Source: Streptomyces candidus (GTDB taxonomy: Bacteria > Actinomycetota > Actinomycetes > Streptomycetales > Streptomycetaceae). From it: a DNA stretch of 50,216 nucleotides. Position numbers and translations under genes: made by a program. Where the stretch lies: assembly GCF_014207445.1 (NCBI RefSeq), contig NZ_JACHEM010000025.1:1-50216 (forward strand). The letters run 5' to 3'. How positions within the stretch are numbered: position 1 is the stretch's first letter; the number at the start of each line of letters is the position of its first letter. The notes under the pieces were generated by a model. That model had not been told where the DNA came from, searched no databases, and worked only from the letters and a program-made list of their open reading frames with translations. Below, piece after piece: positions 1-7,868 of the stretch.

Positions 1-80
1 CGCCGTTCCACCTTGGGCAACAGGGGCTCGATCACCGCCCACAACTCGTCATCAACATCCCACGGCTTCGGCCGAGCCAC
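1..80 (-). CDS. IS5-family transposase, N-terminal fragment (cut by window edge)
   Basis: The GTG at 80 opens a frame reading VARPKPWDVDDELWAV followed by IEPLLPK, the usual N-terminus (DUF4096-like insertion domain) of Streptomyces IS5-family DDE transposases. Only 26 codons are visible; the catalytic DDE domain lies beyond the left edge. Whether the gene is intact cannot be judged here. Confidence 0.7.
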   Translation of the reverse strand, partial: MARPKPWDVDDELWAVIEPLLPKVER

Positions 81-149
81 CCCACACCCCCGGATCAACG
101 TTCCTGGAGTGATCCAACCACCTTGAAGATCATTTCGTTAGGAGTTCTT
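1..149 (-). mobile_element. Right end of an IS5-type insertion sequence
   Basis: The window opens inside an insertion sequence whose transposase is read leftward off the edge. About 70 bases of non-coding element end lie between the transposase start and the boundary. The boundary is placed near 149, where the AAGAACTCCTAACG-type end (minus strand) gives way to unrelated sequence. The other end, its inverted repeat and the target duplication lie outside the window, so the boundary is approximate. Confidence 0.5.
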
Positions 150-228
150 AGAGTGCGGGACGTGCGTAGTTGCCCGTTTCGGGGTGGGGCTCGAGTGAGG
201 GCTGCTGGTCACCGGGACGGGATAAGGC

Positions 229-430
229 TCAGGTGCCGGGCTGGGCGAACAGGCCGGGTTCGGGCTCGGTGAGGACACCGCGGGTGACCAGGCGTTTCAG
301 TTTGGACCAGATTCCTTCGGTGTTCTTCGGGAGAGTCGGCAGATCGCGGGCCCCGCACAGGTCGCGGGCCCGCATCGGGTCGCCGCAGCGCTGGAGGAGG
401 GGCGCTGTCTGCTCCGGCCGGATGGATTGG
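229..430 (-). pseudogene. C-terminal remnant of an unknown IS-associated protein
   Basis: About 65 codons ending at the stop at 229 read like real protein (DLPTLPKNTEGIWSKLKRL, then VTRGVLTEPEPGLF). The pattern of a short helical segment, a Lys/Arg-rich helix and a turn resembles the small winged-helix tails found in proteins near Streptomyces insertion sequences. Upstream the frame runs into the 451-495 hairpin and stops looking like protein, and there is no credible start. I treat it as a 3' remnant; the family is not recognised with certainty. Confidence 0.35.
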
Positions 431-450
431 ACGACACGTACGACTGGCCG

Positions 451-495
451 GTGCACGCTCGCAGGCAGGCAGTCGGTCTGCCTGCGAGCGTGCAC
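451..495 (-). terminator. Large perfect hairpin (18-bp stem, 9-nt loop)
   Basis: Bases 451-468 are the exact reverse complement of 478-495, with a 9-base loop. It lies 63 bases beyond the stop of the secreted-protein gene at 559-981 and is correctly placed to end that transcript. There is no U-tract, as is common for actinobacterial terminators, so a bidirectional barrier or a transposon scar is possible. Confidence 0.65.
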
Positions 496-558
496 GTCGT
501 CAGCTGGCCGACGGCGCACCGGCCACGGCATGGTCAGACTGGAACGTCGTCAGTCATG

Positions 559-981
559 TCACCAGCGGGAGATGCCCATCACGCGCGCCGCGTTGTGGAT
601 GGCCGTCCAGTGAGCTTCCGACATGCCCGACTTCTTGATCGCAACGTTACGGTCCCTTTGGCGGAACTCGTCCCGCGAGCAGGACAGGAGTCGGGTGCCG
701 TACCAGACCGGTACGCTAGAAATCCCGTGGACGAGGTGAGACTTGGACGCGTTGTAGCTGCCGGCGCGTTCCAGGATTTTCCGGGCCTGGTTGTACTTCC
801 CGGCGGAGATCGTAGACGGGTTCGCCGCCACGCGGGGTGCGGGTGCGGCGGCGGGCCTGGGAATGCCGTAACAAGCCGGCTCCGGGCCCCCGGTGGGGGC
901 GGCGACAGCTGAGGGGGCGGTTACTGCGAGGGCTACGGCCGCTAATGCAGCGGCCAGTGTGGTGCGGAGAGCATTTTTCAT
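559..981 (-). CDS. Secreted hypothetical protein, 140 aa
   Basis: A clear Sec signal peptide occupies about the first 28 residues (MKNALRTTLAAALAAVALAV, then an Ala-rich region ending AVAA before PTGG). The mature part is about 110 residues, basic, with one Cys near its N-terminus and one in the middle that could pair. It ends AHWTAIHNAARVMGISRW. I do not recognise the family. The compact His/Trp-rich tail could be a small enzyme or toxin domain, but no catalytic signature is certain. It has its own hairpin terminator downstream and lies in the direction of transcription from the MerR-type promoter at 1352-1382, with the small lipoprotein gene in between. Confidence 0.75.
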   Translation of the reverse strand: MKNALRTTLAAALAAVALAVTAPSAVAAPTGGPEPACYGIPRPAAAPAPRVAANPSTISAGKYNQARKILERAGSYNASKSHLVHGISSVPVWYGTRLLSCSRDEFRQRDRNVAIKKSGMSEAHWTAIHNAARVMGISRW

Positions 982-1095
982 GGCTGTGAGTCCTCACACT
1001 GAAGGGATGGTGCTACGAGTTCGCGATGACGGACCGCTGGCTACCCGTTCGCGATCATTGAGACGCCTGGCTTCGCGGAACGGCTTACGTCTCAA

Positions 1096-1296
1096 TCACG
1101 CTGCCTGGAAGCCTCGTTGATCGTCTGTCCTGCCGGTCCCGACGTGCCGCGTGCGCCGCCTTCTGTTCATGGAACCGGTCGAGCGCACCAGACGGCGCTG
1201 GCCTTGCGCCTCTGCTCCCGGCTCGCAGGCGCCGAGCAACGTCGGGGGCACGACGGGGGCGACGGCTGCGGCCCGCAGCCGTCGGGGTGTACGCAT
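1096..1296 (-). CDS. Probable small lipoprotein, 66 aa
   Basis: ATG at 1296 is preceded by an AGGAG Shine-Dalgarno box at good spacing and lies about 50 bases downstream of the MerR-type promoter at 1352-1382. The N-terminus has a basic n-region (MRTPRRLR), a hydrophobic Ala/Val/Pro stretch and a lipobox-like LLGAC at residues 20-24, as expected for a lipoprotein. The rest is Arg-rich and low in complexity, which is the main reason for doubt. The ribosome-binding site and promoter placement support it; codon composition does not clearly do so. Confidence 0.4.
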   Translation of the reverse strand: MRTPRRLRAAAVAPVVPPTLLGACEPGAEAQGQRRLVRSTGSMNRRRRTRHVGTGRTDDQRGFQAA

Positions 1297-1351
1297 GGAT
1301 CTCCTGGTCTTCGATCTCGCATGGGGTCAGCCGGTCACGCTGACTGCCTCG

Positions 1352-1382
1352 ATTGGAAACCATGCCCTTGGGGCATGGTCAA
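1352..1382 (-). promoter_or_regulatory. MerR-type promoter/operator dyad (left copy)
   Basis: On the minus strand a TTGACC -35 box (1377-1382) is followed by a 19-bp spacer and TCCAAT as -10. The spacer contains a perfect 9-bp dyad, ACCATGCCC-3 nt-GGGCATGGT (1359-1379). A dyad between -35 and -10 boxes held 19 bp apart is the hallmark of MerR-family promoters. It matches the second copy at 2171-2201 and fires leftward, away from the merR stop codon at 1390. Confidence 0.65.
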
Positions 1383-1389
1383 GCGGCGT

Positions 1390-2127
1390 TCATTCCCCGG
1401 CTGCGTCGTCCTGCGAAAGCAGTTCGTGCACGCGTCGCAGGACGTCGAGCTGAGCCTCGTTGTAGAACTCGACCAGCGCCTGCACGACAACCGACTGAGT
1501 GATCGCCCCTTTCCGGCGGGAGGAGGCTTCCAGGTCACCCAGGAATGGGTGGTCCTTCTGCTGGTTGCGCGCTTCCGGCGCGAGGCGCACAGCGAGCTGC
1601 CGCCGCACGTCATCGGGCGCGTCCGCGGGGAGGGACTCAAACCGTGCACCGACGTCGCTGCGAGGTGCCGAGAGCTGCTCCTTGAGAGCGGACATCGCCG
1701 CGGGGGTGATGAAGCTGGAGTACGCCAGCAGGAGGGAGCGCTGCGACTCCGGCAGATCGTCGGCGAGCGCGTTGAAGTCCGCGGGCAAGTCGATCGAGGC
1801 CCGGTTGTCCAGAATAGCCGCCAATTCCCGTCGCATCCGCTTCTGGCGTTCGATACTCGCCGCGAGTTCCGCGTCCAGAGCCCGCAGGATCAGGCCCCGG
1901 TTCTCGTCGGCGACCTCGACCGAGGGGATGTCCGACAGATGCACGCCGAGGTCGACCAGCCTGCGGATGCGCAGCAGGCGGACCAGGTGCTTGACGCCGT
2001 ACCGCTTGTAGCCGTTGGCCGCTCGTTCCGGCTCGCCCAGCAGGCCGATCTCGTGATAGTGCCGGACGGTTTTCAGTGTCGTGCCGGCGAGTTCGGCCAG
2101 CTGACTGGTACTCCACGCCTCCGCCAC
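1390..2127 (-). CDS. MerR-family transcriptional regulator, 245 aa
   Basis: The N-terminal winged-helix domain reads STSQLAELAGTTLKTVRHYH, then EIGLLGEPERAANGYKRY, the classic MerR helix-turn-helix plus wing. A long dimerisation helix follows (residues 60-110), then a C-terminal effector region of about 130 residues without a Cys cluster, pointing to an organic or drug-like ligand rather than a metal. The GTG start at 2127 is chosen because GAGGAAAGG lies just upstream; an upstream ATG at 2178 overlaps the operator at 2171-2201. Two promoters of MerR architecture flank the gene, suggesting it controls both neighbours, and probably itself. Confidence 0.85.
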   Translation of the reverse strand: MAEAWSTSQLAELAGTTLKTVRHYHEIGLLGEPERAANGYKRYGVKHLVRLLRIRRLVDLGVHLSDIPSVEVADENRGLILRALDAELAASIERQKRMRRELAAILDNRASIDLPADFNALADDLPESQRSLLLAYSSFITPAAMSALKEQLSAPRSDVGARFESLPADAPDDVRRQLAVRLAPEARNQQKDHPFLGDLEASSRRKGAITQSVVVQALVEFYNEAQLDVLRRVHELLSQDDAAGE

Positions 2128-2170
2128 CGGCAGGCCCTTTCCTCGGGTGATGGTTCCTTGCCAGACGCAC

Positions 2171-2201
2171 TTGACCATGCCCTCGGGGCACGGAGTGTGA
2201 T
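2171..2201 (+). promoter_or_regulatory. MerR-type promoter/operator dyad (right copy)
   Basis: TTGACC (2171-2176), a 19-bp spacer, then TGTGAT (2196-2201), with the dyad ACCATGCCC-3 nt-GGGCACGG inside the spacer. It shares the TTGACCATGCCC core with the left copy. It points rightward to the membrane-protein gene at 2311, leaving a leader of roughly 100 bases. It lies in the 183-bp gap between divergent merR and that gene. Confidence 0.65.
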
Positions 2202-2310
2202 GGGTGGTGACCCGGCCGCGAGACACAAATACGTTGTTCACCACCGGGCAGCGCCCGTCACAGGATCGCACCTGCGGCAGTTGGGCCGAGCGAGAAACGG
2301 GAGCGGAAGC

Positions 2311-2964
2311 ATGATCAAAGAGTGGAGGCGGCGTCGGGCCCTGCAGCGGGTCGAACCCGGAGACGGACGAGCACTGATCCGTTTCCGCTGGTGGCAGTTG
2401 CCTATCCGCGCGCTGTTCCCCCTTCGGCTGATGAAGGACGACGGCAGGTCCACCGCCTACGCCGTTGACGTCAGGCACTGGTCGAACTACGCGTCCGACA
2501 ACCTCAAGGCCCACCTCTACCGCGACGGGCGGCAGTACGCCATGTCCAAACTTCCCGCCGCCTTCCCCGTTCCGGGCGGCACCGTCGAGGTGAGGATGAG
2601 CACCTTCGGGCTCAAGCGCTGCCACTACATCACCGCCGAGGGGACCGAATACCAGCTCGTCCCGGACCCCCACTCCGCTGAGGGACGCCGTGCGCGCCTC
2701 GAACGCGAGCACCCCGCGCTGAGCCGCACGATCGGTCTCCTCTCACTGGGCGTGCTCCTCGCCGCTCTGGCCCTCCTCATCCCACAGATCGCCGAACAAC
2801 TCACCAAGGCCGAGGGCATCGCCCACTACACCGGGACCTTCACCTCGCCCATCGACCTGCCGTGGTCGGGCAACACCGCGCTCGGCCTCGCCACCGCGAC
2901 AGCCAGCACCGAGCGAGCTCTGCGGCTGCGCTACAGCTGGCTGCTCGACGGCGGAGCAGGATGA
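2311..2964 (+). CDS. Single-pass membrane protein of unknown function, 217 aa
   Basis: Starts MIKEWRRRRALQRV, with a GAGCGGAAGC purine-rich stretch before the ATG. Residues 1-140 are predicted cytosolic and rich in aromatic and basic residues. One strong transmembrane segment (TIGLLSLGVLLAALALLIPQ) begins near residue 144. The remaining ~50 residues would be extracytoplasmic. It is divergent from merR and directly downstream of the right MerR-type promoter, so it is the likeliest member of that regulon. The family is not recognised. Confidence 0.75.
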   Translation: MIKEWRRRRALQRVEPGDGRALIRFRWWQLPIRALFPLRLMKDDGRSTAYAVDVRHWSNYASDNLKAHLYRDGRQYAMSKLPAAFPVPGGTVEVRMSTFGLKRCHYITAEGTEYQLVPDPHSAEGRRARLEREHPALSRTIGLLSLGVLLAALALLIPQIAEQLTKAEGIAHYTGTFTSPIDLPWSGNTALGLATATASTERALRLRYSWLLDGGAG

Positions 2965-3242
2965 ACGTGCGTCTTCGCCCCAGCCGATGGGAGGCTCGAG
3001 AAGCGTCGGTTAGAGACGTCGGGTGACAATGCCGCTGGGCTATTCCGCACGGCCCGTGCGGAGCGCGCGGCCGACGACGTACAGAGCGCTGTACGGGCAA
3101 ACACTCCAGCGCTTCCGGGTGTTCGCCGCCGGGGTTCAACCCCATCGACGGCGGCCGCGGTCGATGACCCGACGCGGTGTGCCCGACAGCCGGCTGCCGT
3201 GCGGGCGGTGTCGTGCTCCGTCCGCACGGAGTTCCTGCGAGG

Positions 3243-4853
3243 TCAGCGAGCGGCGACGTTGTCCGCGACTCCGGTCTGGGGGGCTGCCGCGGCGTCGGCC
3301 TGGAGGGGTGCGGTGTTCTTCGGGCCGCGCAGGGCGACGTAGACGACCAGGGCGGCCATGACGGCGGTGCCGACCCACATGGACTGCTGCCAGCCGTCGA
3401 CGAATGACTGCTGCGCGGCGCGGATCAGGTCCTGGGCGTGGCTGCCGGTGGTGGGCGCGACCTCGATGGCGTTGGCGATGCCTTCGCGTGCGGTGTCTGC
3501 TGCGTCTGTGGGGACGCGGTCGAGCTTGCCGTCGATGGCGCTGCGGTAGCCGCTGGCCAGGATCGCGCCGAGCATCGCGATACCGAGGGCGGTGCCGAAC
3601 TCACGGGTGACGTCGTTGAGCGCGGAGGCAACGCCTTGCTTGGAGCGGGGCAGGGAGCTGGTGATGGCCTCGGTGGAGGGCGTCATCGACAGACCCATGC
3701 CGATACCCATGACGATCATGCCGGCCAGGATGGACAGGTAACCGCCGTCGACGGAGACGAACAGCGCCATCAGTGCCAGGCCGAGCGCGGCCAGGCCGAC
3801 ACCGAAGGTCATGGTGGAGCGGGCGCCGATCCTGGCGGCCATCTTCGGGGCAATGCCCGAGCCCGTCATCATTATGACGGCCATCGGCATCAGCGCCACG
3901 GTGGACAGTAGCCCCGACATGCCGAGCACAGCCTGGAAGAACGGGAAGAGGACGACGGCGATACCGGCCTGGACGCCGAAGACGACCAGCAGGGTGATCG
4001 AGCCGCCAGCCAGGCCGCGCTCACGGAACAGGCGTACGTCCAACAGTGAGGCATCGCGGCGGTGCAGCTCCCAGGCCACGAAGGCGAGGGCGGCGACGAC
4101 GCCGACGGCCAGGCTGACCAGGGTGATGGGGGCGGTCCAGCCGCGCTCGGGTCCTTCCTGCAGGACGAATATGAGACCGGTCACGGCGATGATGGAGAGC
4201 AGCGCGCCGATGGTGTCGAAGGAATGGGGTGAGCGTTCGCGGGAGTTGGGCACCGACTTCAGTGTCATCGCCAGCGCCACGGCCCCCAGAACCACGGGCA
4301 GCACGAACAGCCAGCGCCAGTTGGCGACGTCGACCAGCAGGGCGGAGAGGAACATGCCCAGGATGCCGCCGCCTCCGGCGACACCGGTCCACACACCGAT
4401 CGCCTTGCCGCGTTCCTCCTCGGGGAAGGTGGAGGTGATGACGGCGAGCGTGATCGGCATGATCATCGCGGCGCCGACGCCGGCAGCCACACGGGTGGCG
4501 ATCATTATCCCGGCCGATGGGGCGAAGCCCGCGAGGACGTTGGCGGCGGCGAAGATGATCAACCCCGCTATCAACATGGGCTTGCGGCCCAGGCGATCGC
4601 CGATGGCGCCGAGCGGCAGTAGTAGCGCGGCCAGGGCGAGGGTGTAGCTGTTGATCATCCACAGGACGGTGTTCTGGGAGGCGCCGAACTCGACGGCCAG
4701 GTGGGTCTGGGCGACGCTCAGCCCCGACACCGAGGCGATGACGGCCATCAGCGCGATCGAGACGGTGATCAGGATCGCGCGCAGCTGACGCGCGTCCGGC
4801 GTACCCCCGACGGTCGGCGTATCCGACGTCAGGGGAGGCTGATGGGTGCTCAT
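3243..4853 (-). CDS. MFS drug exporter, DHA2 (EmrB/QacA) type, 536 aa
   Basis: A 14-helix major facilitator of the DHA2 family, probably exporting a drug-like molecule by proton antiport. Motif A appears as GAIGDRLGRKP near residue 90, and the antiporter motif C region as GVAGGGGILG. The start ATG at 4853 is preferred over one at 4874 because GGAGGG lies six bases upstream of it. It follows the FAD oxidoreductase gene on the same strand (135-base gap), suggesting co-transcription and a shared role in handling a toxic or self-made compound. Confidence 0.93.
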   Translation of the reverse strand: MSTHQPPLTSDTPTVGGTPDARQLRAILITVSIALMAVIASVSGLSVAQTHLAVEFGASQNTVLWMINSYTLALAALLLPLGAIGDRLGRKPMLIAGLIIFAAANVLAGFAPSAGIMIATRVAAGVGAAMIMPITLAVITSTFPEEERGKAIGVWTGVAGGGGILGMFLSALLVDVANWRWLFVLPVVLGAVALAMTLKSVPNSRERSPHSFDTIGALLSIIAVTGLIFVLQEGPERGWTAPITLVSLAVGVVAALAFVAWELHRRDASLLDVRLFRERGLAGGSITLLVVFGVQAGIAVVLFPFFQAVLGMSGLLSTVALMPMAVIMMTGSGIAPKMAARIGARSTMTFGVGLAALGLALMALFVSVDGGYLSILAGMIVMGIGMGLSMTPSTEAITSSLPRSKQGVASALNDVTREFGTALGIAMLGAILASGYRSAIDGKLDRVPTDAADTAREGIANAIEVAPTTGSHAQDLIRAAQQSFVDGWQQSMWVGTAVMAALVVYVALRGPKNTAPLQADAAAAPQTGVADNVAAR

Positions 4854-4988
4854 GGGTTCCCTCCAAAAGGGCATGCTGAGTCAGCGCCGGGGCAGGGCCG
4901 GTCGCCGGGTTGGTGAGATGAAGGACTTGCTGACCGCCCAAGACGCTGGACGGCGGTCGCGCGAAAGTCCGGCAGCGGGGCTGACGTG

Positions 4989-5996
4989 TCAGCCGGTGGT
5001 CTTCTGCGTGGCGGCGAGCGCGGCGTCGGTGTCCGCGGCGGCCAGCAGGGCGTTGATGTGGGAGCCGGCCAGGGCTCCGGCCGCGGCGGAGGCGCCGACC
5101 TGGGCGGTGAGGTCGGTGGCGTTGCCGGCCACCCACACGCCCGGGACCTCGGTGGTGCCGGCCGTGGCGGAGGAGAAGCGGCGGCCCATGTCGTCGGGCA
5201 GGTCCTCCATGGGCAGCTTCAGCCCGTCCAGGCCCTCGGTACGCGCCTGCATCCGCGTGGCCACAGCCAGGACCCGCCGCCCGACAAAGGTGCCGTCCGT
5301 CAGACGGACGCCTGTGAGGGCGCCGTCGTTGTCGTTGACGACCTCCTCGACGTCGGTCTCGATGATGCGGATGTTGCGGGCGGCGAAGCGGGCGCGGGTC
5401 TCGGAGTCCAAGTCGGTGCCGCGGGTGAAGTAGATGAGGTCATCCGTCAGCTGGCGGAACAGCCAGGCGTGGTGGATGGAGGCGGGGGCGGTGGCGAGGA
5501 TGCCGATGGGCTCGTCGCGCACCTCATAGCCGTGGCAGTAGGGGCAGTGCACCACGCTGTGGCCCCAGTGCTCGGCCAGGCCGGGCACCTCGGGCAGCAC
5601 GTCGCGCAGTCCGGTGGCCACCAGGACCCGGCGCGCCGTCAGCGTGCGGCCGTCGGCCAGGGTGACGGTGAACCGCAGGTCACCGTCCGCCGAGGGGGCG
5701 GCGGGTTCGGCCGTGGCCACTTGGCCGTAGACGATCCGGCCGCCGTACTGGCGTACCTGCTCGCGTCCGCGCTTGAGGATCTCGGGTGGCGGGGTGCCGT
5801 CCAGGACGATGAAGCCGTGCATGGCAGCGGCGGGGGCGTTACGCGGAGTGCCGCTGTCGATCACGACGACCGAGCGGCGCGAGCGGGCCAGCATCAGCGC
5901 GCCGTTCAGGCCCGCGGCGCCGCCGCCGATCACCACCACGTCCACGGTCCCGGTGGGCAGTGCGTCGCTCTCGTAGTGGTTAGCCTGCGCAGACAT
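4989..5996 (-). CDS. FAD/NAD(P)-dependent dithiol oxidoreductase (thioredoxin-reductase fold), 335 aa
   Basis: An N-terminal FAD-binding VVVIGGGAAGLNGAL (residues 20-34), a NAD(P) domain carrying the redox pair C151-P-Y-C154, and a C-terminal FAD contact (VWVAGNATDL) place it in the thioredoxin-reductase-like family. The CPYCHGYE context is the form seen in thiol oxidases of the GliT/HlmI/TrxB-like group, which close disulfides in small molecules, and in many uncharacterised actinobacterial paralogues. A GAGGAAAGGG box precedes the ATG. It is divergent from the XRE-cupin regulator and precedes the MFS exporter. The substrate is unknown. Confidence 0.9.
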   Translation of the reverse strand: MSAQANHYESDALPTGTVDVVVIGGGAAGLNGALMLARSRRSVVVIDSGTPRNAPAAAMHGFIVLDGTPPPEILKRGREQVRQYGGRIVYGQVATAEPAAPSADGDLRFTVTLADGRTLTARRVLVATGLRDVLPEVPGLAEHWGHSVVHCPYCHGYEVRDEPIGILATAPASIHHAWLFRQLTDDLIYFTRGTDLDSETRARFAARNIRIIETDVEEVVNDNDGALTGVRLTDGTFVGRRVLAVATRMQARTEGLDGLKLPMEDLPDDMGRRFSSATAGTTEVPGVWVAGNATDLTAQVGASAAAGALAGSHINALLAAADTDAALAATQKTTG

Positions 5997-6079
5997 GTCG
6001 CGCCCTTTCCTCGTACCTGGTCCCCCGTACTGGACCTTCTGTATTCGACGCTAAGCCCATGTTGCATCCAGGGCATACC

Positions 6080-6703
6080 ATGTTGCTTATGACGCAAGAA
6101 GATGGGCAGCTGGACAGCCTCGTACGCAAACGAATCCGCGCACTGCGCGTCGCACAGGGCTGGTCCCTGGAGGAACTTGCCACCCGGGCCAATCTCAGCC
6201 AGTCCTCACTGAGCCGCATCGAGAACGGTCAGCGCCGCCTCGCCCTGGACCAGCTCGTCACCCTCGCCCGCGCCCTGGACACCACCTTGGACCAGCTCGT
6301 GGAGAACGCCGCCGACGACGTCATCATCAGCCCGATGATCGACGGCACCCACGGCCTGATGCGCTGGCCCATAAAGGGCGACCCCGGCATGAGCGTGATG
6401 CGCCAGCGGATGACCGACCCACCGCCCGACAACCCGGCCCGCATGCGCGCCCACCCCGGCCGCGAATGGCTCGTCGTACTGTCCGGCACCGCCGTCCTCA
6501 TGCTCGGCCACCGGCGCTTTCGCATCGAGACCAACCAGGCCGCCGAGTTCCCCACCATGATGCCGCACGCCATCGGCGCCGAGGGCGGACCGTGCGAGAT
6601 CATCGGCATCTTCGACCGCGACGCCCGCCGCGGCCACCAGAAGGACGCCGGCTCCGACGACTCCGAAGCCGACCGCACAAGCGCCCAGGCCCGCTGCGAA
6701 TAG
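6080..6703 (+). CDS. XRE-family regulator with C-terminal cupin, 207 aa
   Basis: An XRE helix-turn-helix spans about residues 12-67 (LEELATRANLSQSSLSRIEN). A cupin follows (HPGREWLVVLSGTAVLMLGH), the typical small-molecule-sensing layout of actinobacterial XRE-cupin regulators. Three in-frame ATGs exist (6059, 6080, 6089); 6080 is chosen because AGGG lies six bases upstream. The last ~25 residues are acidic/basic and disordered. Divergent transcription from the oxidoreductase-MFS pair and a similar dyad before the methyltransferase suggest it governs all three genes. Confidence 0.9.
   Translation: MLLMTQEDGQLDSLVRKRIRALRVAQGWSLEELATRANLSQSSLSRIENGQRRLALDQLVTLARALDTTLDQLVENAADDVIISPMIDGTHGLMRWPIKGDPGMSVMRQRMTDPPPDNPARMRAHPGREWLVVLSGTAVLMLGHRRFRIETNQAAEFPTMMPHAIGAEGGPCEIIGIFDRDARRGHQKDAGSDDSEADRTSAQARCE
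6083..6097. promoter_or_regulatory. Operator-like dyad TTGC-N7-GCAA
   Basis: TTGC (6083-6086) and GCAA (6094-6097) flank seven bases and overlap the start of the XRE-cupin gene. Nearby a related CATGTTGC repeats (6058-6065 and 6079-6086). A stronger relative sits at 6764-6778. I infer these are binding sites of the XRE regulator, allowing autorepression and control of the divergent oxidoreductase-exporter operon. Confidence 0.4.
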
Positions 6704-6763
6704 CGGGCCGCGGTCGAGGCGGTGGGCGATGTTGCGTCGCGAGCAGCAGGTCAAGCCACCTTG

Positions 6764-6778
6764 TTGCGCATTTCGCAA
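6764..6778. promoter_or_regulatory. Perfect operator-like dyad TTGCG-N5-CGCAA
   Basis: A perfect 5-bp inverted repeat around CATTT, 41 bases before the methyltransferase ATG. It shares the TTGC/GCAA half-sites with the dyad at 6083-6097, which fits binding by the XRE-cupin protein encoded just upstream. A GTTGCGTCGC sequence at 6731 may be a further half-site. Confidence 0.45.
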
Positions 6779-6819
6779 GTGATCGTGCTGGATGCGCATA
6801 GCAGGCTTACGGTGGAGCC

Positions 6820-7710
6820 ATGACCCACACTCATCAGCACACCCACCACAGCAATAGTGATCACCACCCCGACAACGGACATGGCGGCCACCAAGAACCC
6901 AGCGATCGCGGTCAGGCGGAGATCCTCGATCTGGACGCCGAGGTGCTCGCCGAGCACACAGCATCCATCACTGCCTCGCTGCCGCTGACGAGCGAGCCGC
7001 GCCACATCGTGGACCTGGGCTGCGGCACCGGCGCGGGCACCTTCACGCTCCTCGAACGCTTCTCCGACGCGCACGTCACCGCCGTCGACACCTCGGCCAG
7101 CCATCTCCAGCTCCTGCGCGAGAAGGCGTACGCTCGCGGCATCCAGGAGCGCGTACGGACCGTACAAGCCGACCTCGACAACAACGACTGGCCCGAGCTC
7201 GGCCAGCCGGATCTGATGTGGGCCTCCGCTTCGATGCACCACATGGCCAACCCCGACCGTGCCCTGCGCAACGTCCGCGAGCTACTCGCCCCCGGCGGCC
7301 TGTTCGCCGTCGTCGAACTCGCCGGCGTCCCCCGTTTCCTGCCGGCCGGCGCCCCGGAGAGCCGGCCCGGCCTCGAAGAGCGCGCCCATGCCGCGACGAA
7401 CCAATTCCACGCCGAGCACGTTCCACACCGCGGCGCCGACTGGGGGCCGATGCTGACAACCGCCGGCTTCACCGTCGAGGACGAACGCACCCTTACCGTC
7501 AACATCGAAGGTGCGCGCAGCGAAGCGATCGGCCGCTACGCCTACGGCATTCTGCAGCGCATCCGCAGCGTCGCCGCCCCCGCCCTCAGCCCCGAGGACC
7601 TCGCCGCACTCGACGAGCTCCTGGACACCAGCAGCCCGAACAGCCTTCTGCGCCGCGAGGACCTCGCCATACGCACCGAGCGCACCGTATGGGCCGCCCG
7701 CCGCACCTGA
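6820..7710 (+). CDS. Class I SAM-dependent methyltransferase with His-rich N-terminus, 296 aa
   Basis: Motif I is VDLGCGTGAGTFTLLE near residue 64, with the acidic end of strand 2 in VTAVDTS and the post-I region in ASASMHHMANPDRAL, so this is a class I (UbiE-like) methyltransferase. The first 25 residues hold ten histidines (MTHTHQHTHHSNSDHHPD, then GHGGH), suggesting metal binding. GGAG precedes the ATG. It lies downstream of the XRE-cupin gene and its dyad. In context it may modify and detoxify the compound handled by the oxidoreductase and exporter; that role is inferred. Confidence 0.9.
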   Translation: MTHTHQHTHHSNSDHHPDNGHGGHQEPSDRGQAEILDLDAEVLAEHTASITASLPLTSEPRHIVDLGCGTGAGTFTLLERFSDAHVTAVDTSASHLQLLREKAYARGIQERVRTVQADLDNNDWPELGQPDLMWASASMHHMANPDRALRNVRELLAPGGLFAVVELAGVPRFLPAGAPESRPGLEERAHAATNQFHAEHVPHRGADWGPMLTTAGFTVEDERTLTVNIEGARSEAIGRYAYGILQRIRSVAAPALSPEDLAALDELLDTSSPNSLLRREDLAIRTERTVWAARRT

Positions 7711-7868
7711 CCCCCGCCTCCCCGGGGTCGGTGATCTTGGCGTTGGCGACGACCTTGACCTTGCCGTTGCTCAACTCAACGAAGCGCATGGCGCTGCGCA
7801 GGCGCCTCGGGGGCATGCCCTTCGAGGAGAAGGTCGACATCGGTTGCGAACTCGAGGTCTTCACCATC

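Noticed and set aside
1117..2310. Long plus-strand frame running antisense through merR into the membrane protein
   Set aside because: Only the part from ATG 2311 has protein character; the rest is the mirror of merR, a common artefact at high GC.
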